A stretch of 36,369 bases of DNA from Comamonas composti DSM 21721 (GTDB lineage: Bacteria > Pseudomonadota > Gammaproteobacteria > Burkholderiales > Burkholderiaceae_C), in contig NZ_AUCQ01000039.1 in NCBI RefSeq assembly GCF_000429845.1, forward strand, positions 1 through 36,369, written 5' to 3'. Shown here piece after piece: positions 1 to 7,790 of this stretch. Below the pieces are notes generated by a model. It ran no database searches. It had not been told where the DNA came from and saw only the letters and a program-made list of their open reading frames with translations. A program made the position numbers and the translations under genes. Each line of letters begins with the position of its first letter. Within the stretch, counting starts at the first letter, position 1.

Positions 1-97
1 GATTGCCCCCATCGCCATGGAAGAAGGTCTGCGCTTCGCCATCCGCGAAGGTGGTCGCACCGTGGGCGCTGGCGTGGTTGCCAAGATCATTGCCTAA
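1..97 (+). CDS. tuf: elongation factor Tu, C-terminal end (partial)
   Basis: Only the last 31 codons and the TAA stop are inside the window. They encode the conserved EF-Tu end, including the stretch [16 protein letters not shown], which belongs to the C-terminal beta-barrel domain. EF-Tu is the cytoplasmic GTPase that brings aminoacyl-tRNA to the ribosome. The gene lies 24 nt before rpsJ, the usual end of the str operon (rpsL-rpsG-fusA-tuf) running into the S10 operon. A second tuf begins at the right edge of the window. Confidence 0.95.
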
Positions 98-121
98 TTC
101 TTAGAAAACTAGGAATTAACA

Positions 122-433
122 ATGTCCAAGCAAAAAATCCGCATCCGCCTGAAGGCGTTCGACTACAAGCTGATCGACCAGTCGGCAGCTGAAATCGTGG
201 ATACCGCCAAGCGTACCGGTGCCATCGTCAAGGGTCCCGTGCCCCTGCCGACTCGCATGAAGCGCTTCGATATTCTGCGCTCGCCCCACGTCAACAAGAC
301 CAGTCGTGATCAGCTCGAAATCCGCACCCATCAGCGTCTGATGGACATCGTGGATCCGACCGACAAGACGGTTGACGCCCTGATGAAGCTGGATCTGCCG
401 GCTGGCGTGGACGTCGAGATCAAACTGCAATAA
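122..433 (+). CDS. rpsJ: 30S ribosomal protein S10
   Basis: This encodes ribosomal protein S10, a small-subunit head protein that in many bacteria also acts as NusE in transcription antitermination. The product is 103 aa, the normal length. The N-terminus [15 protein letters not shown] and the loop KGPVPLPTR are family hallmarks. It lies 24 nt after tuf, so it is probably co-transcribed with the str genes. It is separated from rplC by an unusually long structured gap (434-637), so expression of rpsJ and of rplC onward may be partly uncoupled. Confidence 0.97.
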   Translation: MSKQKIRIRLKAFDYKLIDQSAAEIVDTAKRTGAIVKGPVPLPTRMKRFDILRSPHVNKTSRDQLEIRTHQRLMDIVDPTDKTVDALMKLDLPAGVDVEIKLQ

Positions 434-441
434 GAGCTTTG

Positions 442-461
442 GCAGGGTGTTAACACCCTGC
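442..461 (+). promoter_or_regulatory. 20-bp perfect palindrome after rpsJ
   Basis: The arms GCAGGGTGTT and AACACCCTGC are exact reverse complements and begin 9 nt after the rpsJ stop. In RNA this gives an 8-bp GC-rich stem with a UUAA loop. No U-run follows, so it is not a standard intrinsic terminator. It may be an mRNA 3'-end stabiliser or part of the leader of rplC. Confidence 0.5.
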
Positions 462-475
462 ATGAGATCTTCCTT

Positions 476-512
476 CTAACGCGAACTTGCTTGAAAAAGC
501 AGTTCGCGTTAG
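476..512 (+). promoter_or_regulatory. long hairpin in the rpsJ-rplC leader
   Basis: CTAACGCGAACT at 476-487 is complementary to AGTTCGCGTTAG at 501-512. The inner TGCTT/AAGCA pairing extends the stem around a GAAA tetraloop with one bulged base. It is the strongest structure in the gap. A weak promoter-like pair, TTGCTT at 487-492 and TAGAAT at 510-515 with a 17-nt spacer, overlaps the same bases, so a DNA-level role is also possible. Confidence 0.5.
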
Positions 513-521
513 AATTTGGGG

Positions 522-547
522 CTTCGCTTTTTTGGCGGAGTTTTATT
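522..547 (+). terminator. possible attenuator before rplC
   Basis: CTTCGC (522-527) can pair with GCGGAG (535-540) through one G-U pair around a T-rich loop, and TTTTATT follows directly. The 6-bp stem plus U-tract is a weak intrinsic terminator or pausing site. Its place upstream of rplC-rplD recalls the L4-controlled attenuator of the E. coli S10 leader, but that parallel is inference. Confidence 0.35.
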
Positions 548-560
548 AACCTTCTTTCGT

Positions 561-615
561 GCGTTGAGGTCTTTGAGGCCGGGAGCGCAACGCTGAGCCA
601 ATTGCAGTTTCAGCG
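561..615 (+). promoter_or_regulatory. mutually exclusive stems upstream of rplC
   Basis: GCGTTG (561-566) pairs exactly with CAACGC (588-593). CGCTGA (591-596) pairs exactly with TCAGCG (610-615). The two stems share bases 591-593, so they cannot form together. This is the layout of a regulatory switch just before the rplC ribosome-binding site (GGAG at 627-630). No ligand or protein partner can be named from the sequence. Confidence 0.4.
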
Positions 616-637
616 GCGAGAGTTTTGGAGCAAACAA

Positions 638-1312
638 ATGAGTCTGAGCAACTCCCTGGGGTTGCTGGGTCGCAAGGTTGGCATGATGCGTTTGTTCACT
701 GATGACGGGGACGCAGTGCCTGTTACGGTGGTCGATGTGTCGAACAACCGTGTGACTCAGGTCAAAACCCAAGACAACGATGGCTATGTGGCCTTGCAGG
801 TCACATTCGGTGCACGCAAGGCTTCCCGCGTGACCAAGCCTGAAGCCGGCCACCTTGCCAAGGCAGGTGTGGAAGCCGGTGAAGTCACCCGCGAATTCCA
901 TGTGACGGAAGAAGTCGCCGGCAAGTATGCAGCAGGTGCTGCTCTGCCCGTGACCGAACTGTTCGCCGTGGGCCAGAAAGTGGACGTGCAGGGTACCTCC
1001 ATCGGTAAGGGCTACGCTGGCACGATCAAGCGTCACAACTTCTCTTCGCAGCGTGCGTCTCACGGTAACAGCCGTTCGCACAACGTGCCTGGTTCGATCG
1101 GCATGGCCCAGGATCCCGGTCGCGTGTTCCCCGGCAAGAAGATGACTGGTCACATGGGCGACGAGACCGTGACTACCCAAAATCTCGACGTGGTTCGTAT
1201 CGACGAAGCGCGTCAACTGCTCTTGATCAAGGGCGCTGTTCCTGGCTCCAAGGGTGGCTTTGTGACGGTGCGTCCCGCGATCAAGGCTAAAGCTTCCAAA
1301 GGAGCGAACTAA
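638..1312 (+). CDS. rplC: 50S ribosomal protein L3
   Basis: L3 is an early-assembling large-subunit protein that contacts the peptidyl transferase region. The chosen ATG gives 224 aa beginning [20 protein letters not shown], the family start, preceded by GGAG at 627-630. The reading frame stays open upstream to 491, but those codons cover the leader hairpins and do not look like L3. The central segment [14 protein letters not shown] and [10 protein letters not shown] are typical of L3. The stop overlaps the rplD start by one base (TAATG), implying translational coupling. Confidence 0.96.
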   Translation: MSLSNSLGLLGRKVGMMRLFTDDGDAVPVTVVDVSNNRVTQVKTQDNDGYVALQVTFGARKASRVTKPEAGHLAKAGVEAGEVTREFHVTEEVAGKYAAGAALPVTELFAVGQKVDVQGTSIGKGYAGTIKRHNFSSQRASHGNSRSHNVPGSIGMAQDPGRVFPGKKMTGHMGDETVTTQNLDVVRIDEARQLLLIKGAVPGSKGGFVTVRPAIKAKASKGAN

Positions 1313-1932
1313 TGCAGCTCGAACTCCTGAATGAACAAGGCCAGGCCGCATCCAAGCTGGATGTGCCCGAGACCGTTTTCGGCCGTGAGTACAACGAAGA
1401 CCTGATCCATCAGATCGTGGTTGCCTTCCGTGCCAACGGCCGTCAAGGCACGCGCGCCCAGAAGGACCGCGAGCAAGTGCGTCACAGCACCGCCAAGCCT
1501 TTCAAGCAAAAGGGTACTGGTCGTGCACGTGCCGGTATGACCTCCTCGCCTCTGTGGCGTGGGGGCGGTCGCATCTTCCCGAACCTGCCTGAAGAGAACT
1601 TCACGCAGAAGATCAACAAGAAGATGTACCGCGCCGGTATGGCATCCATTCTGTCGCAGCTGGCCCGCGAAGGCCGTCTGGCCGTGGTGGAGTCGCTGAA
1701 GCTGGATACGCCCAAGACCAAGGTGCTGGCCGACAAGTTCAAGGCCATGAACCTGGAGTCCGTGATGGTCATCGCCGAAGAAGTCGACGAGAACCTGTTT
1801 CTGGCTTCCCGCAATCTGAAGAACGTGTTCGTGGTCGAGCCGCGCTATGCAGACCCCGTGTCGCTGGTGCACTACAAGAAAGTGCTGGTCACCAAGGGCG
1901 CGATCGACAAGCTCAAGGAGATGTTCGCATGA
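1312..1932 (+). CDS. rplD: 50S ribosomal protein L4
   Basis: L4 lines the peptide exit tunnel. In E. coli it also represses its own S10 operon by acting on the leader RNA. The product is 206 aa, close to the usual 200. The long internal loop [20 protein letters not shown], which reaches the tunnel, is present. The start overlaps the rplC stop by one base and the end overlaps rplW by four bases. Whether L4 here binds the structured region upstream of rplC is a reasonable guess that the sequence does not prove. Confidence 0.96.
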   Translation: MQLELLNEQGQAASKLDVPETVFGREYNEDLIHQIVVAFRANGRQGTRAQKDREQVRHSTAKPFKQKGTGRARAGMTSSPLWRGGGRIFPNLPEENFTQKINKKMYRAGMASILSQLAREGRLAVVESLKLDTPKTKVLADKFKAMNLESVMVIAEEVDENLFLASRNLKNVFVVEPRYADPVSLVHYKKVLVTKGAIDKLKEMFA

Positions 1933-2243
1933 GCACGCTCAAGTTTGACGAAGGTCGTCTGATGCAGGTGTTGGTCGCTCCCATCGTGTCCGAAAAGGCC
2001 ACCATGGTTGCCGAGAAGTCCAACGCTGTGACATTCAAGGTACTGCAGAACGCTACCAAGCCCGAGATCAAGGCCGCTGTGGAATTGATGTTCAAGGTTG
2101 AAGTGGCTGGCGTTTCCGTGGTGAATACCAAGGGCAAGACCAAGCGCTTTGGCAAGACCATTGGCCGCCGCGACAACGTGCGCAAGGCTTATGTGATGCT
2201 CAAGCCCGGTCAAGAGCTGAACCTGTCCGGGGAGGCTGCGTAA
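1929..2243 (+). CDS. rplW: 50S ribosomal protein L23
   Basis: L23 sits at the tunnel exit and is the docking site for trigger factor and SRP. The product is 104 aa, near the normal 100. [17 protein letters not shown] at the N-terminus and the later [17 protein letters not shown] are family signatures. The start ATG overlaps the rplD stop (ATGA), so translation is coupled. rplB follows after two bases. Confidence 0.95.
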   Translation: MSTLKFDEGRLMQVLVAPIVSEKATMVAEKSNAVTFKVLQNATKPEIKAAVELMFKVEVAGVSVVNTKGKTKRFGKTIGRRDNVRKAYVMLKPGQELNLSGEAA

Positions 2244-2245
2244 TC

Positions 2246-3070
2246 ATGGCTGTTATCAAGCTCAAACCTACGACCCCCGGCCAACGCGGCACGGTCAAGG
2301 TCACGCGTGACCATCTGCACAAGGGTGCAGGCTACGCCCCCCTGATGGAGCCCCAGTTCCAGAAGGCCGGTCGTAACAACAACGGTCACATCACCACCCG
2401 TCACAAGGGCGGTGGCCACAAGCACCACTATCGTGTGGTGGACTTCAAGCGCGCCAAGGACGGTATCCCCGCCAAGGTCGAGCGCATTGAGTACGATCCC
2501 AACCGTACGGCCCACATCGCTCTGGTGTGCTATGCCGACGGCGAGCGTCGCTACATCATTGCTCCTCGCAACCTGGAAGTGGGCGCCACCATCGTCAGCG
2601 GCTCCGAAGCTCCGATCCGTGTGGGCAACACCCTGCCGATCCGCAACATTCCCGTGGGCTCGACCATTCACTGCATCGAACTGAAGATCGGCGCTGGTGC
2701 GCAGATCGCCCGCTCGGCTGGCACCTCTGCCACCCTGCTGGCTCGCGAAGGCATCTACGCCCAGGTGCGTATGCGTTCGGGTGAAGTGCGCAAGGTGCAC
2801 ATCGAGTGCCGTGCCACCATCGGTGAAGTTGCCAACGAAGAGCACAGCCTGCGCCAACTGGGCAAGGCCGGTGTGAAGCGCTGGATGGGTATTCGCCCGA
2901 CCGTTCGCGGCGTGGTGATGAACCCTGTCGATCACCCCCACGGTGGTGGTGAAGGCAAGACCGGTGAAGGCCGTCACGCTGTTGACCCATGGGGCAACCT
3001 GACGAAGGGCTACCGCACCCGTAACAACAAGCGCACACAAGGCATGATTGTGTCGCGTCGCAAGAAGTAA
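2246..3070 (+). CDS. rplB: 50S ribosomal protein L2
   Basis: L2 is needed for subunit association and for an active peptidyl transferase centre. The product is 274 aa, the usual length. The N-terminal RNA-binding region has [20 protein letters not shown]. The C-terminal motif [18 protein letters not shown] carries the conserved histidine implicated in peptidyl transfer. It lies two bases after rplW and ten before rpsS within the S10 operon. Confidence 0.97.
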   Translation: MAVIKLKPTTPGQRGTVKVTRDHLHKGAGYAPLMEPQFQKAGRNNNGHITTRHKGGGHKHHYRVVDFKRAKDGIPAKVERIEYDPNRTAHIALVCYADGERRYIIAPRNLEVGATIVSGSEAPIRVGNTLPIRNIPVGSTIHCIELKIGAGAQIARSAGTSATLLAREGIYAQVRMRSGEVRKVHIECRATIGEVANEEHSLRQLGKAGVKRWMGIRPTVRGVVMNPVDHPHGGGEGKTGEGRHAVDPWGNLTKGYRTRNNKRTQGMIVSRRKK

Positions 3071-3080
3071 GGGGTAGCAA

Positions 3081-3356
3081 ATGACTCGTTCTCTCAAAAA
3101 GGGTCCGTTTGTTGACCATCACTTGCTGGCCAAGGCCGAGAAGGCCGTTGCCGGCAAGGACAAGAAGCCTGTGAAGACCTGGTCGCGTCGCTCCATGGTT
3201 CTGCCCGAGTTCATCGGTCTGACCATTGCCGTGCACAACGGCAAGCAGCACGTGCCGGTCTACATCACCGACCAGATGGTGGGTCACAAGTTGGGCGAAT
3301 TCGCACTGACTCGTACCTTCAAGGGTCACCCTGCGGACAAAAAAGCCAAGAAATAA
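3081..3356 (+). CDS. rpsS: 30S ribosomal protein S19
   Basis: S19 is a 30S head protein near the A-site tRNA and pairs with S13. The product is 91 aa, as expected. The start [15 protein letters not shown] and the core [20 protein letters not shown] are diagnostic. A GGGG-containing ribosome-binding site at 3071-3074 precedes the ATG. It lies between rplB and rplV in standard S10 operon order. Confidence 0.97.
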   Translation: MTRSLKKGPFVDHHLLAKAEKAVAGKDKKPVKTWSRRSMVLPEFIGLTIAVHNGKQHVPVYITDQMVGHKLGEFALTRTFKGHPADKKAKK

Positions 3357-3366
3357 GGAATAGAAC

Positions 3367-3699
3367 ATGTCTGAAACACGTGCTGTTCTCCGTGGCGTCC
3401 GCTTGTCGGTTGACAAGGGTCGCCTGGTCGCGGATCTGATCCGCGGCAAGAAAGTGGACCAAGCCCTGAACATCCTGACGTTCACGCAGAAAAAAGCTGC
3501 CGTGATCATCAAGAAGGTGCTGGAGTCCGCCATCGCCAACGCTGAGCACAACGACGGCGCCGACATCGACGAGCTGAAGGTCAAGACCATCTTCGTCGAG
3601 CAGGGCACCACGCTCAAGCGCTTTACCGCGCGCGCAAAAGGCCGCGGCAATCGCATCAGCAAGCCCACGTGCCACGTGTACGTGACGGTTGGCAACTGA
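3367..3699 (+). CDS. rplV: 50S ribosomal protein L22
   Basis: L22 lines the exit tunnel opposite L4, and its extended hairpin is a known site of macrolide-resistance changes in other bacteria. The product is 110 aa, the usual size. The C-terminal [21 protein letters not shown] holds the conserved hairpin residues. It is flanked by rpsS (10 nt upstream) and rpsC (16 nt downstream). Confidence 0.97.
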   Translation: MSETRAVLRGVRLSVDKGRLVADLIRGKKVDQALNILTFTQKKAAVIIKKVLESAIANAEHNDGADIDELKVKTIFVEQGTTLKRFTARAKGRGNRISKPTCHVYVTVGN

Positions 3700-3715
3700 A
3701 AGGCCTGGGAAGAAT

Positions 3716-4585
3716 ATGGGACAGAAAATCCATCCTACCGGCTTCCGCCTGGCTGTTAGCCGCAACTGGGCCAGCCGTTGGTACGCAAGCAACCGTGACT
3801 TCGCCGGCATGCTGGCTGAAGACATCAAGGTGCGCGAGTACCTGAAGGCCAAGCTGAAGAATGCCGCCGTTTCGCGCGTGCTCATCGAGCGCCCCGCCAA
3901 GAACGCCCGCATCACCATTTTCTCGGCTCGTCCGGGCGTGGTGATCGGCAAGAAGGGCGAAGACATCGAGGCCCTGAAGAAGGAACTCGCTACCCGTCTG
4001 GGCGTGCCGGTTGCAGTGAACATCGAAGAAGTGCGCAAGCCCGAAATCGATGCCAAGCTGATTGCCGACTCGATCACGCAGCAGCTGGAAAAGCGCATCA
4101 TGTTCCGCCGCGCCATGAAGCGTGCGATGCAAAACGCCATGCGTCTGGGTGCCCAAGGCATCAAGATCATGTCGTCGGGCCGTTTGAACGGCATTGAAAT
4201 TGCTCGTACCGAGTGGTATCGCGAAGGCCGTGTGCCACTGCATACGCTGCGCGCCGACATCGACTATGGCTTCTCTGAAGCCAAGACCACGTACGGCATC
4301 ATCGGCGTGAAGGTCTGGGTCTACAAGGGTGACACCCTGGGCCGCAATGACCTGCCCGCCGTGGAAACGCCCCGTCCTGACGACGAGCGTCGTCCTCGCG
4401 GTCCTCGCCGCGATGGCCGCCGTGATGGTCGCGATGGTGCAGGCCGTGGTGGCCGCCGCCCCGCTGGTACCAACGCTGCTCCTGCTGATGGCAGCGACAA
4501 GCCTGCAGGCGCTGGTGCTGATTCCGTTAAGCGCGTTCGCAAGACTGACGCGCCCGCTACAGCAGCGGACGGTAAAGGAGAATAA
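3716..4585 (+). CDS. rpsC: 30S ribosomal protein S3 with long basic/acidic tail
   Basis: S3 forms part of the mRNA entry channel and has helicase activity with S4 and S5. The ATG starting [18 protein letters not shown] is the family start. An in-frame TTG 27 nt upstream lies inside rplV and is unlikely. The KH domain has the GKKG motif at residues 78-81. The conserved core ends near residue 210. From about residue 220 to 289 there is a low-complexity tail rich in Arg, Asp, Gly and then Ala, about 55 aa longer overall than the 233-aa E. coli protein. rplP starts two bases after the stop. Confidence 0.96.
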   Translation: MGQKIHPTGFRLAVSRNWASRWYASNRDFAGMLAEDIKVREYLKAKLKNAAVSRVLIERPAKNARITIFSARPGVVIGKKGEDIEALKKELATRLGVPVAVNIEEVRKPEIDAKLIADSITQQLEKRIMFRRAMKRAMQNAMRLGAQGIKIMSSGRLNGIEIARTEWYREGRVPLHTLRADIDYGFSEAKTTYGIIGVKVWVYKGDTLGRNDLPAVETPRPDDERRPRGPRRDGRRDGRDGAGRGGRRPAGTNAAPADGSDKPAGAGADSVKRVRKTDAPATAADGKGE

Positions 4586-4587
4586 AC

Positions 4588-5004
4588 ATGCTGCAACCTG
4601 CTCGCCGCAAATACCGCAAGGAGCAAAAGGGCCGCAACACTGGTATCGCAACGCGTGGTAATGCCGTTGCTTTCGGTGATTTCGGTCTGAAGTCCACTGA
4701 TCGTGGTCGCCTGACGGCACGTCAGATCGAAGCGGCTCGCCGCGCGATCTCGCGTCACGTCAAGCGTGGCGGTCGCATCTGGATCCGCGTGTTCCCGGAC
4801 AAGCCCATTTCCACCAAGCCCGCAGAAGTGCGTATGGGTAACGGCAAGGGCAACCCCGAGTACTACGTGGCCGAAATCCAGCCCGGCAAGATCATCTACG
4901 AAATCGTGGGTGTTCCTGAAGAGCTGGCTCGTGAAGCGTTCCGTCTGGCTGCAGCCAAGCTGCCGCTGCGCACGACCTTCGTGTCCCGTCAAATTGGCGC
5001 CTGA
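4588..5004 (+). CDS. rplP: 50S ribosomal protein L16
   Basis: L16 positions the A-site tRNA in the large subunit. The product is 138 aa beginning [17 protein letters not shown], as in other proteobacteria. [20 protein letters not shown] and [19 protein letters not shown] are family motifs. It follows rpsC by two bases and precedes rpmC by eleven. Confidence 0.97.
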   Translation: MLQPARRKYRKEQKGRNTGIATRGNAVAFGDFGLKSTDRGRLTARQIEAARRAISRHVKRGGRIWIRVFPDKPISTKPAEVRMGNGKGNPEYYVAEIQPGKIIYEIVGVPEELAREAFRLAAAKLPLRTTFVSRQIGA

Positions 5005-5015
5005 GGAGAATCAAC

Positions 5016-5213
5016 ATGACCAAAGCTGCTGAACTCCGCCAAAAAGACGTGGCCGCGCTGGAAGCCGAAGTGAAGTCCTTGCAAAAGGCTCATTTCGGTC
5101 TGCGCATGCAAAAGGCTACGCAACAGCTGGGCAATACCAACACGCTGCGCACCACGCGCCGTGACATTGCCCGTGCCAAGACCATTCTTGCTGAAAAGCA
5201 AGCCGCCAAGTAA
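5016..5213 (+). CDS. rpmC: 50S ribosomal protein L29
   Basis: L29 is a small helical protein next to L23 at the tunnel exit. The product is 65 aa. The start [18 protein letters not shown] and the segment [14 protein letters not shown] near the C-terminus match the two-helix family. GGAG at 5003-5006, overlapping the rplP stop, is its ribosome-binding site. Confidence 0.95.
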   Translation: MTKAAELRQKDVAALEAEVKSLQKAHFGLRMQKATQQLGNTNTLRTTRRDIARAKTILAEKQAAK

Positions 5214-5226
5214 TCAGGAAGCCGAC

Positions 5227-5496
5227 ATGACGGAAGCTAAAAAATCCCTCAAGCGCACCTTGATTGGCAAGGTGGTCAGCGACAAGCGTGCCAAGACCGT
5301 GACCGTTCTCGTTGAGCGTCGCGTCAAGCACCCCATCTACGACAAGATCATGATCAAGTCCAGCAAGTACCACGCTCACGACGAGCAAGGTGAGTACAAG
5401 ATGGGCGACACCATCGAGATCACGGAGAGCCGTCCGCTGTCCAAGACCAAGAACTGGGTTGCGACCCGCTTGGTGCAAAAGGCCGGCCTGGTGTAA
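5227..5496 (+). CDS. rpsQ: 30S ribosomal protein S17
   Basis: S17 is an early-assembly OB-fold protein of the 30S body. The ATG at [20 protein letters not shown] gives 89 aa. Upstream in-frame codons overlap rpmC and were rejected. [17 protein letters not shown] and the C-terminal [13 protein letters not shown] are characteristic. It is the last gene of the cluster: a strong terminator follows and rplN, the usual next operon, is absent. Confidence 0.96.
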   Translation: MTEAKKSLKRTLIGKVVSDKRAKTVTVLVERRVKHPIYDKIMIKSSKYHAHDEQGEYKMGDTIEITESRPLSKTKNWVATRLVQKAGLV

Positions 5497-5528
5497 GCCC
5501 AGCTAGGCTCACCGGCTGCAAGCCTCTC

Positions 5529-5557
5529 AAAAACGACCCACAATGTGGGTCGTTTTT
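5529..5557 (+). terminator. intrinsic terminator of the S10 operon
   Basis: AAAAACGACCCAC (5529-5541) and GTGGGTCGTTTTT (5545-5557) are exact complements around a 3-nt loop. The right arm ends in a five-T run, followed by GTTTTT. It closes the ribosomal operon and separates it from the peroxiredoxin gene. Confidence 0.9.
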
Positions 5558-5612
5558 GTTTTTGGGGCTGCCATGTCGGCGGTCTCTGTTTGGCAACACA
5601 AAGGAGATGCAA

Positions 5613-6119
5613 ATGATCAAAGTCGGCGACGCTCTGCCCGCAGTCACGCTCATGGAATACGTGGAAGTCGAAGGCAATGGCTGCAGCCTGGGCCCGAATC
5701 CCGTGAAGCTGCCCGAAGCCGCTGCAGGCAAGACGATTGCGCTGTTTGCGGTGCCCGGTGCGTTCACTCCTACCTGCTCGGCGCAGCACGTGCCTGGCTA
5801 TGTGGAGCAGGCCGAGGCCCTGAAGGCTGCGGGTGTGGACGAGATCTGGTGCCTGTCGGTCAACGATGCCTTTGTCATGGGTGCCTGGGCGCGTGATCAG
5901 AAAACCGCAGGCAAGGTGCGCATGCTGGCCGACGGCGATGCCGCCTTTGCCAAGGCCACGGGCCTGACGCTGGACCTCAATGGCAAGGGCCTGGGTCTGC
6001 GCAGCAACCGCTACTCCATGCTGCTCAAGGACGGCAAGGTGGCTACGCTGAATATCGAGGGCCCGGGCAAGTTCGAGGTCAGCGACGCCGCAACCCTGCT
6101 GGGCCAGGCCAAGGCTTGA
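5613..6119 (+). CDS. peroxiredoxin (Prx5/AhpE-like, thioredoxin fold)
   Basis: The product is 168 aa and belongs to the Prx5-type redoxin family, which reduces peroxides with thiols from glutaredoxin, glutathione or thioredoxin. The peroxidatic cysteine is C55 in PGAFTPTCSAQHVPGY, with the Pro and Thr of the usual PxxxT/SxxC site. Other cysteines at about residues 24 and 79 could resolve the sulfenate. AAGGAG at 5601-5606, six bases before the ATG, fixes the start. No signal peptide is seen, so it is cytoplasmic. It is a stand-alone gene between two terminators. Confidence 0.93.
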   Translation: MIKVGDALPAVTLMEYVEVEGNGCSLGPNPVKLPEAAAGKTIALFAVPGAFTPTCSAQHVPGYVEQAEALKAAGVDEIWCLSVNDAFVMGAWARDQKTAGKVRMLADGDAAFAKATGLTLDLNGKGLGLRSNRYSMLLKDGKVATLNIEGPGKFEVSDAATLLGQAKA

Positions 6120-6131
6120 GCGCCGGGTTTG

Positions 6132-6155
6132 GGGAAGCCGGCTAGCCGGCTTCCC
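6132..6155. repeat. 24-bp perfect palindrome
   Basis: GGGAAGCCGGCT at 6132-6143 is followed directly by its exact reverse complement. It lies 12 nt after the peroxiredoxin stop and just ahead of the terminator at 6162. There is no T-run, so it is more likely an mRNA 3'-end stabiliser or a first half of a double terminator. Confidence 0.6.
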
Positions 6156-6161
6156 GTCATG

Positions 6162-6199
6162 AAAAAGCATTGCGCCGCCACAGGTGCAATGCTTTTTTT
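6162..6199 (+). terminator. intrinsic terminator after the peroxiredoxin gene
   Basis: AAAAAGCATTGC (6162-6173) pairs with GCAATGCTTTTT (6186-6197) around a 12-nt loop and ends in seven Ts. The minus strand reads out as a five-T run, so it may also stop the convergent acetyltransferase transcript. Confidence 0.85.
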
Positions 6200-6283
6200 G
6201 TGGGCGGTACTGCTTGAACGCAAAAGGCGTGCGCAGCGCTTAAAACTGGCGTGGCCCAAGTCGGGGCCGCCCCTGCCGGCTTA

Positions 6284-6299
6284 GATCGTGAACACGCTC
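6284..6299 (-). repeat. stop-abutting palindrome, copy 1
   Basis: The near-palindrome GATCGTGAACACGCTC directly touches the stop codon (6300-6302) of the minus-strand acetyltransferase gene. An almost identical element touches the stop of the TPM gene at 22981-22996. The arms GAGCGTG and CACGATC form a short hairpin with one mismatch. Confidence 0.5.
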
Positions 6300-6770
6300 T
6301 TAGGTGATCTCCACCTTGAGATAGTGCGCGCCCGCAATCGGGTTGTAGTAGTAGGGCGGAATTTCCTCGAAGCCCAGGTCGGTGTAGAGCGCGCGCGCCG
6401 ACTCCATGTCGTCCAGTGTGTCGAGCAGCACATGGGCATAGCCTGCGCGGCGTGCATAGTCCAGCGTGGCCTCCACGAGCTGTCGGCCCAGGCCGAAGCC
6501 GCGAAAGGCCTTGCGCACGAACAGGCGCTTCATTTCGGCCGCGTTCGGGTAGTCGCAGTTGTCCAGAGGCCGCAGCGCACAGCAGCCGGCCACGGCATCA
6601 TCGACCTTGGCCAGCAGGATCTGACCACGCGGTGCGGCGTAATCGCCGGGAAGCTCGGCGAGCTCGGCGCTGAAATCTTGAAATTGCAGATCAATGTTCA
6701 GACTGTCCGAATACTCCTGGAAAAGCTGGCGCACTTCGTGCATTTCTTCGCTTTGGGAGGGGGACAGCAT
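6300..6770 (-). CDS. GNAT family N-acetyltransferase
   Basis: The product (156 aa from the chosen ATG) is a GCN5-related acetyltransferase that moves an acetyl group from acetyl-CoA to an unidentified amine. The acetyl-CoA binding motif is RKAFRGFGLGRQLVEATL, with the R-G-F-G-L-G pyrophosphate loop. ALYTDLGFEEIPPYYYNP is the usual C-terminal beta-strand and helix. The start is uncertain: the frame is open to 6881, a GTG at about 6791 and the ATG at 6741 are also possible, and no convincing ribosome-binding site separates them. It is convergent with the peroxiredoxin gene and lies just downstream of cytochrome b561. Confidence 0.85.
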   Translation of the reverse strand: MLSPSQSEEMHEVRQLFQEYSDSLNIDLQFQDFSAELAELPGDYAAPRGQILLAKVDDAVAGCCALRPLDNCDYPNAAEMKRLFVRKAFRGFGLGRQLVEATLDYARRAGYAHVLLDTLDDMESARALYTDLGFEEIPPYYYNPIAGAHYLKVEIT

Positions 6771-6847
6771 GGCCACGGCAGGTTTGTCCACGGGCGCGAT
6801 GCAAGAGCTGGAAAAACTGCAGTTTAGCGGCTCGGCCGAATGTGGGT

Positions 6848-7549
6848 TCAAAATGCCCCGCCCAATTGCTGGATCCACCACGCAGCGGCGCCCGAGACCA
6901 GGGCCAGCACCAGGGCCAGAAGCCGGGTCCTGGCATCGTCGCGCGAGGCCGGCTGCGCCTGCTGCAGTTGCTTGTCGCCCGTGATCATGGCTGCGACCAG
7001 GCGCTTGCCGCGCAGCGCGTAGACCACCAGGGCCAGCAAGTGCAGGCCGACCAGCGTGTAGAGCAGGTACTGGCCCCAGGACGCGTGGTAGGAAGTGGCC
7101 TGGGCCACGCTGTCGCCGGAGACGAAGCGTGTCAGCGGTCCGCTGAAGGCGATCTCGTCATCGCTGAGCAGGCCGCTGACGACCTGGGCCAGGAGCACGG
7201 CCAGCATGGCAAAGACGGACAGGGCTCCCAGCGGGTTGTGGCCGGCATCGTCGCTGCTGCGGGTCTGGCCGCGCAGATAGCGCAGCATGGCCGCTGGCGA
7301 GTGCAGAAAGCTGGCAAAGCGCGACCAGCGGCCGCCGACCAGGCCCCATAGCAGGCGAAAGATCAGCAGCGCCAGGACCAGATGTCCCAGCTGCAAGTGC
7401 CAGTTCATGGCATTGCCGCCCATCTTGGCGGTCACGACCAGGGCGATGACGCTGGCGGCCAGCAGCCAGTGGAACAGCCGGGTAGGCAGGTCCCAGATGC
7501 GCACGCAGTGGGGCTGGCTGTGGGGCGATGTGATTTTGGTGTCGGCCAT
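6848..7549 (-). CDS. cytochrome b561-type membrane protein
   Basis: This 233-aa protein has the layout of the bacterial b561 / Ni-Fe hydrogenase b-type cytochrome family: a start RIWDLPTRLFHWLLAAS with a haem-ligating His, then further membrane helices containing WHLQLGHLVLALLIFRLLWG and a late YLLYTLVGLHLLALVVYALRG. These proteins carry b haem and pass electrons across or along the inner membrane. A charged loop and a last hydrophobic segment end the protein. The gene is divergent from the cytochrome c' gene 241 nt away, suggesting a functional link in electron transfer; that link is inference. Confidence 0.88.
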   Translation of the reverse strand: MADTKITSPHSQPHCVRIWDLPTRLFHWLLAASVIALVVTAKMGGNAMNWHLQLGHLVLALLIFRLLWGLVGGRWSRFASFLHSPAAMLRYLRGQTRSSDDAGHNPLGALSVFAMLAVLLAQVVSGLLSDDEIAFSGPLTRFVSGDSVAQATSYHASWGQYLLYTLVGLHLLALVVYALRGKRLVAAMITGDKQLQQAQPASRDDARTRLLALVLALVSGAAAWWIQQLGGAF

Positions 7550-7729
7550 AAATTCAATTTTGCTAGCAGGAAGTCCGGATCTGCTGTGCCTGACAGCGCA
7601 TCAGCAGCATGTGGCGCCATTGTCGGCTGCAGGATCCGGCAAGATGAAGTGAATACTCAGCCAAGTTAGTCAGCCAAGCAAGCGCCCAGGTCAAGGACTG
7701 CCATACTTTGCTCGCCACAGGCGGCAGGT

Positions 7730-7758
7730 TTGCTGCTGCTGTGCTGATTCGGTATCAC
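7730..7758 (+). promoter_or_regulatory. possible promoter of the cytochrome c' gene
   Basis: TTGCTG at 7730-7735 and TATCAC at 7753-7758 are separated by 17 nt and end 32 nt before the start codon. Both boxes match the sigma-70 consensus only partly. The rest of the 241-nt divergent gap (7550-7790) shows no clear FNR-type or other operator. Confidence 0.3.
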
Positions 7759-7790
7759 CATCCGAGAGAAACATAGAAAGGAAGTTCGCG

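Noticed and set aside
491..637. N-terminal extension of L3 from a TTG at 491
   Set aside because: The extra 49 codons cover the leader hairpins and do not match L3. The ATG at 638 has a good ribosome-binding site and the family N-terminus.
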